From the NCBI GenBank assembly GCA_965178525.1, contig CBCXVS010000230.1, positions 1-12,239 on the forward strand: 12,239 bases of DNA, read 5' to 3'. Positions within the stretch are counted from its first letter, which is position 1. Every line of letters starts with the position of its first letter. A program made the translations under genes and the position numbers. Positions 6,876 through 12,239 of the stretch are shown one piece after another. The notes under the pieces are model-generated. The model saw only the letters and a list, made by a program, of their open reading frames with translations. It was not told the origin of the DNA and did not search any database. This stretch comes from CBCXVS01 sp965178525. GTDB taxonomy: Bacteria; Tectomicrobia; Entotheonellia; Entotheonellales; Entotheonellaceae.

Positions 6876-9149
6876 TTACGCGACGGAAGCGGCATCCGCC
6901 GTTTCCGAATAATCACAAGTTTTTGTGGGACATTGCAGGGTCACATCCTGCCCGTTCTTGCCACGTTTTTCCAATAAATATCCGGCCTGACACTCCGGAC
7001 ACGTTTTCGCCACAGGCCGCTGCCAGACGGAAAATTTACAGTCTGGGTAGTTGGTGCAGCCGTAAAACGTGCGGCCCCGCTTCGAGCGGCGCTGCACAAT
7101 TTGCCCTTGACACTCGGCTTCGGGGCAATCCATTTCGACTGCTGCTGGCTTGGTCGTTTTGCACTCCGGAAAACCCGTACAGGCGAGAAATTCACCATAG
7201 CGTCCGCGTTTCAGGGCCATCGGCCGTCCACACGCATCGCAGGTGACATCAACCGGTTGGGTTGGCGACGGCGAGGTGTCATTCTCGGTCGCCAGTTCCC
7301 GCGTGTTTTTACACTCCGGAAAGCCCGAGCAGGCCATGAAGCGGCCGAACCGGCCCCACCGGATCACCATGGGCCGTTGACATTTGTCACAGACTTCGTC
7401 GGTCTCTTCCACCTCCTTTTTCACATCCCGCATCGTGCTGGCCGCATTTTCGAGATCCACCACAAAGGGGTCGTAGAAATTCTGCAGCGTTTCGACCCAA
7501 TTGTGGTGGCCCTCCTCGATTTTATCGAGCTTGTCTTCGAGTTGCGCGGTAAATTGCACATCCAAGATGTCCGGAAAACATTGCACCAAGAGATCATTGA
7601 CCATGCTTCCCAACTCGGTTGGCGCAAACTTCCGCTCTTGATCCTCGACGTATTTCCGGTCACGGAGCATACTCAGAATCGAGGCATACGTGCTGGGACG
7701 CCCGATACCGAGCTTTTCCAGTTCATTCACCAGCGAGGCTTCCGTAAACCGAGGCGGAGGCTGCGTGAAATGCTGATTGGGAATCAGCGCCTGGAGCTGC
7801 ACCTCTTGCCCCTGTGCGAGAGGCGGCAGGGTGGGGTTTTTCCCCTCCGTGTCCGTATCTTGGGTTGGCGCTTCCGGCGCCGATTCTTCGTACAGCGCCG
7901 TAAAGCCCGGAAAACGCATGACGCTGCCCGTGGCCCGGAAACGATACTGCTTGGCATCCATATCCGCCGTGGTGTGGTCGAATACCGCGGAACTCATCTG
8001 ACTGGCGACAAAGCGCTTCCAGATCAGCGTATAGAGCAAGAGCTGTTCGGCGCTCAGATAGGGCGTGATGCCCTCCGGCGTCCGTAAGACCGATGTCGGG
8101 CGTATGGCTTCATGGGCCTCTTGGGCGGCTTTTTGTTTTTTGTACTTGCGGGCTTTAGAGACGACATAATCTTTGCCATACGCCTGTTCGATGAACTGTT
8201 GCGCCTCCTGCACCGCTTCCTCTGCAAGACGCGTGGAATCGGTCCGCATGTAGGTAATCAGCCCGACTTCGCCCTCATCGCCCAGGGCCAGACCTGCATA
8301 CAACTGTTGCGCCACGCGCATGGTGCGCCGTGCCGAAAAGTGTAGCTTGCGCGCCGCTTCTTGCTGCAACGTACTGGTGATAAAGGGCGGCACCGGATTG
8401 CACCGCCGCTTGCTTTTTTTCACTTCCGCCACGGTGTAAGCGGCATCCTGCAAGTCCGCGACGATACCTTGCGCTTGCGCTTCCGTCGCAACGTTGGCTT
8501 TGCTCCCGTTGATGGCATGCAAGCGGGCGCGAAACGGCGGCGGCTTGGCGGCCGTCATATCCGCATCGAGCGTCCAGTATTCTTCGGACGTAAACGCGGC
8601 AATCGCCTGCTCACGCTCGCAGATAATGCGCAACGCCACGGACTGCACCCGTCCGGCACTCAGACCCCGTTGCACTTTTTTCCACAGCAACGGGCTAATT
8701 TTATATCCCACCAGGCGATCCAAGAGCCGGCGCGCCTGTTGCGCCGACACCTTATCTTCATCGATACGGCCCGGTTGTTGTAGGGCGTCCGTCACGCCCT
8801 TTTGGGTGATTTCGTGCAGCATCACCCGGTAAATTTGATCCTGAGATGTATGATGCAATTCGTTGGCGATATGCCAGGCAATGGCTTCCCCTTCCCGGTC
8901 CGGATCAGGGGCGAGAAAGATGCGTTCAGCCTTCTTGGCCTCGGCGCGCAGTTCTTGCAGGATTTTGCCTTTGCCCTTGATGGTGACGTACTCTGGGGCA
9001 AAATCTTGCTCGATGTCGATGCCGAGACGCCGTGCAGGTAAATCCTTGACATGGCCGACGGACGCTTTCACCGAGAAGTCCGATCCCAAATATTTTTTCA
9101 GGGTCCTTGCCTTGGCTGGTGACTCGACAATAATCAAAGATTTGGCCAT
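6876..9149 (-). CDS. topA: DNA topoisomerase I (type IA)
   Basis: Relaxes negative supercoils by single-strand cleavage and passage. The 757-residue product has a Toprim domain with VESPAKA (E9) and PDPDREGE (D82, D84, E88 for Mg binding), SAGRVQSVALR (164-174), and the active-site Tyr300 in LITYMRTDS. GIGRPSTYASI (481-491) is also typical. Four C-terminal zinc ribbons follow, each with four cysteines: C587/590/607/613, C637/640/657/663, C675/680/698/704 and C717/720/740/745. A polar, acidic linker at about 421-445 separates parts of the core. ATG at 9149 is chosen because MAKSLIIVES is the family's usual start and AAGGAAG (9166-9160) lies about 10 nt upstream; an in-frame start at 9239 would add 30 atypical residues inside dprA. 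The gap to the dprA stop is 7 bp. Confidence 0.97.
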   Translation of the reverse strand: MAKSLIIVESPAKARTLKKYLGSDFSVKASVGHVKDLPARRLGIDIEQDFAPEYVTIKGKGKILQELRAEAKKAERIFLAPDPDREGEAIAWHIANELHHTSQDQIYRVMLHEITQKGVTDALQQPGRIDEDKVSAQQARRLLDRLVGYKISPLLWKKVQRGLSAGRVQSVALRIICEREQAIAAFTSEEYWTLDADMTAAKPPPFRARLHAINGSKANVATEAQAQGIVADLQDAAYTVAEVKKSKRRCNPVPPFITSTLQQEAARKLHFSARRTMRVAQQLYAGLALGDEGEVGLITYMRTDSTRLAEEAVQEAQQFIEQAYGKDYVVSKARKYKKQKAAQEAHEAIRPTSVLRTPEGITPYLSAEQLLLYTLIWKRFVASQMSSAVFDHTTADMDAKQYRFRATGSVMRFPGFTALYEESAPEAPTQDTDTEGKNPTLPPLAQGQEVQLQALIPNQHFTQPPPRFTEASLVNELEKLGIGRPSTYASILSMLRDRKYVEDQERKFAPTELGSMVNDLLVQCFPDILDVQFTAQLEDKLDKIEEGHHNWVETLQNFYDPFVVDLENAASTMRDVKKEVEETDEVCDKCQRPMVIRWGRFGRFMACSGFPECKNTRELATENDTSPSPTQPVDVTCDACGRPMALKRGRYGEFLACTGFPECKTTKPAAVEMDCPEAECQGQIVQRRSKRGRTFYGCTNYPDCKFSVWQRPVAKTCPECQAGYLLEKRGKNGQDVTLQCPTKTCDYSETADAASVA

Positions 9150-9156
9150 GGCTCTG

Positions 9157-9438
9157 TCACTTCCTTTCGTCAAAGGTCTCGGCTGCAATTCCCGTGTTGC
9201 GTGCAAAATACTTTCCCGGGAATTGCCGGGCCAACCCACGTAGCTCTAGGATGACTAATATACTCGCAACGACATGAGCTGGCAATTCACTTGCCTGGAT
9301 GACGGCATCAATGTGCATTTCCTCCGGTTGCAACAGCGCCATGATCTGGGCCTCTTGGGCCGTGAGATCGTCGCTGGGCGGCGGTGTTGCCGTGTCATCT
9401 GCTGGCGCCAGGTGCGGTGGTGCCGGGGCACGAACCAC
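9157..9438 (-). pseudogene. dprA: Frame-displaced C-terminal winged-helix domain of DprA
   Basis: This frame encodes 93 residues beginning at a GTG (9438). A Pro/Ala-rich linker (about residues 1-25) precedes a helical domain with LTAQEAQIMALL, HIDAVIQASELP and ILELRGLARQFPGKYFAR, which fits the DprA C-terminal winged helix (DprA/Smf domain 3). It is in the -1 frame relative to the dprA core. A TAG (9441-9439) sits just upstream in this frame, so it cannot extend further on its own. GGAAG about 10 nt before the GTG might allow separate initiation, but the simplest reading is that it is the tail of dprA cut off by a missing base. Its TGA precedes topA by 7 bp. Confidence 0.75.
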
Positions 9439-10319
9439 CTAGGAAATTCTTCCAGGATATCCTCGATCGATTCGACCAGTTTGGCGCCGCTTTTAATCAA
9501 GCCGTTGGTGCCGCGGCTATTCGGCGCATCGATGCGCCCCGGTATGGCGAAGACTTCGCGCCCTTGATCGAGCGCATGGCGGGCGGTGTGCAGGGAACCG
9601 CTATGCGCCGTGGCCTCAATCACCAGCGCGCCTAACGCGAGACCGCTGATGATACGGTTGCGGCGCGGAAAGTTCCAGCGGTCGGGTTTCGTATCGAACG
9701 GAAATTCCGATACCACGGCCCCGTGCGTACATATCCGCTCGAATAAGCGCTGATTTTCCGGGGGATAGACCACATTGATGCCGCTTCCCAACACGGCCAG
9801 AGTTTGGCCGTCGGCTTGCAACGCACTTTGGTGTGCCAGACTGTCAATCCCTCGTGCCAAACCACTGATCACCGTGTAGCCGTGTTGGACGAGTTCGGTA
9901 CTGAGCCGTTGGACCACCGTTTTGCCGTATTGACTGGGTTTGCGTGAGCCAATCACCGCGAGGGCCAGCCCGTGGTCCGGATGCAAGGTTCCCCGCACGT
10001 AGAGTACCAGTGGCGGTTCGGCAATCCAGAGCAATGAGGGTGGATAGTCGGTGCCAACAATCGTCACAATGGTCACCTGAGTCGCCTGGATACGATCCCA
10101 TTCGTCCATGAAGGCCTGACTCCGTTGTACCGCAGCCATTTTTTCGCGGGTTCCCGGCACGGCCGTTTCCACCGCCTGCATACCCGCCTGCGATAGATCG
10201 TGCCGGAATTCCGGGAGGGCCAGATGCCGCATGAGTGCTTTCCCCAATGCCGGCCACGTATGCTGCACCATATTTAAAACAACCCATGTCTGGGTTTCGG
10301 TCAAGGCGGTGTCATGCAT
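9255..10319 (-). CDS. dprA: DNA-processing protein DprA (frame-broken before its C-terminal domain)
   Basis: DprA binds incoming single-stranded DNA and loads RecA during transformation; it is also present in many bacteria not known to be competent. The Rossmann-like core is intact: IGSRKPSQYG (123-132), SGLARGIDSLAHQ (152-164), LGSGINVVYPPEN (177-189), SEFPF (204-208), RWNFPRRNRIISGL (214-227), VIEATAHSGSLHTA (233-246), FAIPG (257-261) and GTNGLIKSGA (270-279). After EEFPR (residue 294, AGG at 9440-9438) the frame turns into an Arg/His/Trp-rich, shadow-like tail of about 60 residues, while the expected winged helix continues in the -1 frame. Rejoined, the protein would be about 387 residues, a usual DprA length. 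ATG at 10319 has AGGA close upstream. It heads the tight topA-trmFO-xerC-hslV group. Confidence 0.9.
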   Translation of the reverse strand: MHDTALTETQTWVVLNMVQHTWPALGKALMRHLALPEFRHDLSQAGMQAVETAVPGTREKMAAVQRSQAFMDEWDRIQATQVTIVTIVGTDYPPSLLWIAEPPLVLYVRGTLHPDHGLALAVIGSRKPSQYGKTVVQRLSTELVQHGYTVISGLARGIDSLAHQSALQADGQTLAVLGSGINVVYPPENQRLFERICTHGAVVSEFPFDTKPDRWNFPRRNRIISGLALGALVIEATAHSGSLHTARHALDQGREVFAIPGRIDAPNSRGTNGLIKSGAKLVESIEDILEEFPRWFVPRHHRTWRQQMTRQHRRPATISRPKRPRSWRCCNRRKCTLMPSSRQVNCQLMSLRVY

Positions 10320-10360
10320 GTCCTACTCGTTACAACTGACCCCAGGATCACTTGCGCACC

Positions 10361-10403
10361 TCGTGACGCAGCCGGTCTCACGATGGTGTCGGCCACACCG
10401 GCC
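10361..10403 (-). other. Competing stem-loops in the dprA leader
   Basis: TCGTGA (10361-10366) and TCACGA (10378-10383) can pair around an 11-nt loop. Next to it, GGTGT (10385-10389) pairs with ACACC (10395-10399), or GGCC (10391-10394) pairs with GGCC (10400-10403); these last two stems exclude each other. They lie 40-85 nt before the dprA ATG inside the predicted leader. There is no T-run. I recognise no riboswitch class. Confidence 0.25.
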
Positions 10404-10503
10404 AGCTGCGCTCATACTCATAATGGATACGAAAGCGGTACGAGATGAGATGTAGGATACGTGCTCAGCTACACGATGCCAACGGTCCGGTTCTCGATCA
10501 TAA

Positions 10504-10531
10504 TTAATACGCGCTTCTCGCTATTCGTCAA
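10504..10531 (-). promoter_or_regulatory. Probable sigma-70 promoter for the dprA-topA-trmFO-xerC-hslV operon
   Basis: On the minus strand TTGACG (10531-10526, five of six matches to the -35 consensus) is followed after 16 bp by TATTAA (10509-10504, four of six matches to the -10). It is the best promoter-like pair in the 274-bp gap before dprA and lies just after the candidate terminator of the LysM gene. It would give a leader of roughly 175 nt. Consensus match only. Confidence 0.45.
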
Positions 10532-10544
10532 GACAAGAGAGGTC

Positions 10545-10562
10545 GCCCACGCGTGCGTGGGC
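10545..10562 (-). terminator. GC-rich inverted repeat after the LysM gene, likely terminator
   Basis: GCCCACGC-GT-GCGTGGGC has perfect 8-bp arms and can form a 7-bp, very GC-rich stem with a 4-nt loop. It lies 31 bp after the LysM gene's stop codon. On the minus strand it is followed by a pyrimidine-rich but interrupted stretch (GACCTCTCTTGTCTTG), so it is a non-canonical terminator at best. The dprA promoter starts about 14 bp further on. Confidence 0.45.
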
Positions 10563-10593
10563 TGTCGTCGAGGTCCCGCATCCATGGGCTACA

Positions 10594-12024
10594 CTATGGC
10601 CGTACACCCTTGAGGATGTAGGTGTCGGGGCCATCGCCCAGGCGCCATGGTCCGCGTGTCCGAGCCCGATGGACGGCGGTGGCGGCTTCAGTGTGGGAAT
10701 ACGTTCGGGGCACGGTAAACACTTGTCGTGGGTAGATCAGATCCGGATCGTCGATGTGATCACGATTGGCCTGATAGAGCAGAGGCCACAGCAACGGGTT
10801 GCGGTATATGGCCGGCAGGGCTGCAATTCCACGCAGCGTATCACCTTGTTTCACGATATAGCGATTGGCCATGAGGCGATGCGCCAGTTGTTGGGCTTTG
10901 AGGCAATCGGAGTGGACCCCCTCTAATAATTGCAAGGCGGGTTTGCGTTTGCCCTGTTCCAAGAGGTCTTGGGCTTGCTCAAAGGTGACAGCCGCTACCG
11001 CTCGGGTACTCTGAGCGGCCGCCAAGTCTTGGGAAGAGACGTCAGCGGCTTGGGCGGCCCGTATGGCCTGGCGCGCTTCCTCCAGGCAGGGCGTGAGTAA
11101 GGCGACCAGGGCATCTGCATGGGCGAGTTTTGCTAGCCGCCCGGCTGGGGTTGACGCCCAAGAGGCTGGCCGGACCAAGGCGCCGACGGCAAACTCGCGT
11201 AGGCTCTCCATCACAAATGCCGTTGCGGTGTGGGCCTGCACGTCAACGATGGTGAGCTTTCCGATCACCTGGCGCGGCACCGGCATGCGGGCGTCGGTAT
11301 CGGGATGATGGACGTTCTGGGCATCTTCGAGAATCACGAAATGATCGCCCCGTTGCACACCCTGTCTGGCGCCCTGATCAATAAAAACGATATCGCCCTC
11401 GGCAAGCGCCACCTTTTCGTCTCTCGAGGTCAGAATCGAGCCGAAGGACGGCCGTGCGGTCTCGGTCATCGCAGTCTGCGCCGGCACATCGGCAGGCCGT
11501 ATGGATGGAGGGAGGACACCGAAGCGCTCAACCCGGTCGCCGACTTCGATTTCGCCGAACTCTAGCGTGATGCGGATGGCGGCTGTGGTGTCATTGACCC
11601 GTACGACGACTGCGTCTCCGAGGATGCGCACCGGTCTTCCCGCGAAGGCGTTCGTCCGGGGGTTGTGTACGGCGGACATGAAGCGAAAGACGGTGAGACG
11701 ATCCCCAACGTGCAAATCGGCGTCGGCGCCAGCATCAATCATAGCCATATCATCAGCACTCAAAAAAAACGGTTCGCCCATCGCATGATAAATCGTGCCC
11801 AGAAAGCGTGTCTCCTGAGCCATATAGCCAGCCCGTTGATGCAGCGACATCGATTGGCCCAAAGCGGCATGGTGTGTCCATGATGAGGGTGGAAACGATG
11901 ACATGGCGGCTTCGGCGCGCTTTGGATCACTCTGGGCCGTATTGGGGAGCAGAGTGATGATCATCGCGAGCGCCGCTACCGGCGTTACAAATGTTTGTGC
12001 AAGAAAACGGCTGATTGACTGCAT
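10594..12024 (-). CDS. Secreted LysM-domain protein with duplicated FlgT-like modules
   Basis: A 476-residue exported protein of unknown exact role. Residues 1-32 look like a signal peptide, with a hydrophobic stretch (about 12-27, TFVTPVAALAMIITLL) ending near NTAQS. Two similar beta-rich modules follow, at about 76-168 and 195-286. Both contain an IDxGA segment, a GD, then P.T, a G-x-hydrophobic strand and a closing E...VG motif; they recall the C-terminal domain of FlgT-type proteins. A helical, Ala/Gln-rich segment (about 300-385) resembles DUF4398-like repeats. The LysM domain is at about 388-439 (RYIVKQGDTLRGIA...YPRQVFTVPR). It probably acts in the periplasm or envelope, anchored to peptidoglycan. 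ATG at 12024 has GAGGG about 9 nt upstream. It appears monocistronic, with a hairpin after it. The domain names other than LysM are inference. Confidence 0.85.
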   Translation of the reverse strand: MQSISRFLAQTFVTPVAALAMIITLLPNTAQSDPKRAEAAMSSFPPSSWTHHAALGQSMSLHQRAGYMAQETRFLGTIYHAMGEPFFLSADDMAMIDAGADADLHVGDRLTVFRFMSAVHNPRTNAFAGRPVRILGDAVVVRVNDTTAAIRITLEFGEIEVGDRVERFGVLPPSIRPADVPAQTAMTETARPSFGSILTSRDEKVALAEGDIVFIDQGARQGVQRGDHFVILEDAQNVHHPDTDARMPVPRQVIGKLTIVDVQAHTATAFVMESLREFAVGALVRPASWASTPAGRLAKLAHADALVALLTPCLEEARQAIRAAQAADVSSQDLAAAQSTRAVAAVTFEQAQDLLEQGKRKPALQLLEGVHSDCLKAQQLAHRLMANRYIVKQGDTLRGIAALPAIYRNPLLWPLLYQANRDHIDDPDLIYPRQVFTVPRTYSHTEAATAVHRARTRGPWRLGDGPDTYILKGVRP

Positions 12025-12239
12025 GCGCAGAATCCCTCGTACAGCAAGTTGTCATAGCACGATACTCACCACCGTCCTCTGCGGGTGCGAACACGATCGC
12101 TATGCGTTCAGGGATGAGAGCACGCGAGGCCTTATCGGGAATGATTGGGTGTTGCGTCTAGGCCGAAGTTCCTCCCGTGATTCGGCGGCAACTTGTTGAA
12201 ATAAAAACTCAAAAGCCTGAAACGAATCGACCTTTGTTC

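Noticed and set aside
7101..8087. 328-codon open frame on the plus strand
   Set aside because: It lies entirely antisense to topA, whose protein is fully recognisable. The translation has no family motifs and is typical of antisense openness in GC-rich coding DNA.
9150..9239. In-frame upstream start extending topA by 30 residues
   Set aside because: The extra residues are unlike any TopA N-terminus and overlap the dprA tail, while MAKSLIIVES with AAGGAAG upstream is the standard start.
12025..12239. Search for promoter, tRNA or gene upstream of the LysM gene
   Set aside because: AT-rich sequence near 12195-12225 and the start of the gene are visible, but no -35/-10 pair with acceptable spacing, no cloverleaf and no credible frame were found.

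Overview
The window is a chromosomal housekeeping region of a moderately GC-rich bacterium. It is not a mobile or defence island. Nine recognisable genes lie on the minus strand, so they read from the right end of the window to the left: a secreted LysM protein, dprA, topA, trmFO, xerC, hslV, hslU, argB and argF. The run dprA-topA-trmFO-xerC-hslV-hslU matches the well-known Bacillus subtilis order smf/dprA-topA-gid(trmFO)-codV(xerC)-clpQ-clpY, but here argB and argF follow where Firmicutes carry codY. The gene set, the folate-type TrmFO, the HslV sequence and the LysM protein resemble what I recall of Nitrospirota (Nitrospira or Leptospirillum-like). This placement is an inference made without a database search.

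Right part (12239 to 10320): about 215 bp of upstream sequence with no clear promoter, then the LysM envelope protein. A GC-rich inverted repeat follows it and may end its transcript. The 274-bp gap before dprA holds a plausible sigma-70 promoter and a leader of roughly 175 nt with competing stems.

Centre (10319 to 2628): dprA, topA, trmFO, xerC and hslV are packed with gaps of 2 to 7 bp or a 4-bp overlap, which indicates an operon. hslU follows after 114 bp. Products: a DNA-uptake/recombination mediator, topoisomerase I, a tRNA T-loop methyltransferase, a tyrosine recombinase for chromosome dimer resolution, and the two halves of the HslUV protease. The clearest anomaly is a -1 frame break in dprA that separates an intact Rossmann core from an intact C-terminal winged-helix domain.

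Left part (2567 to 1): argB (N-acetylglutamate kinase of the long, probably arginine-sensitive type) and argF (ornithine carbamoyltransferase) give two arginine-biosynthesis steps. They are separated by a 370-bp intergenic region with a good extended -10 promoter for argF, two palindromes and a leader hairpin. At the extreme left there may be the C-terminal end of a convergent plus-strand gene, finished by two stop codons.

I found no tRNA, rRNA, CRISPR array, insertion sequence or obvious novel system. The points most worth a second look are the dprA frame break, the argF upstream palindromes and the duplicated-module LysM protein.
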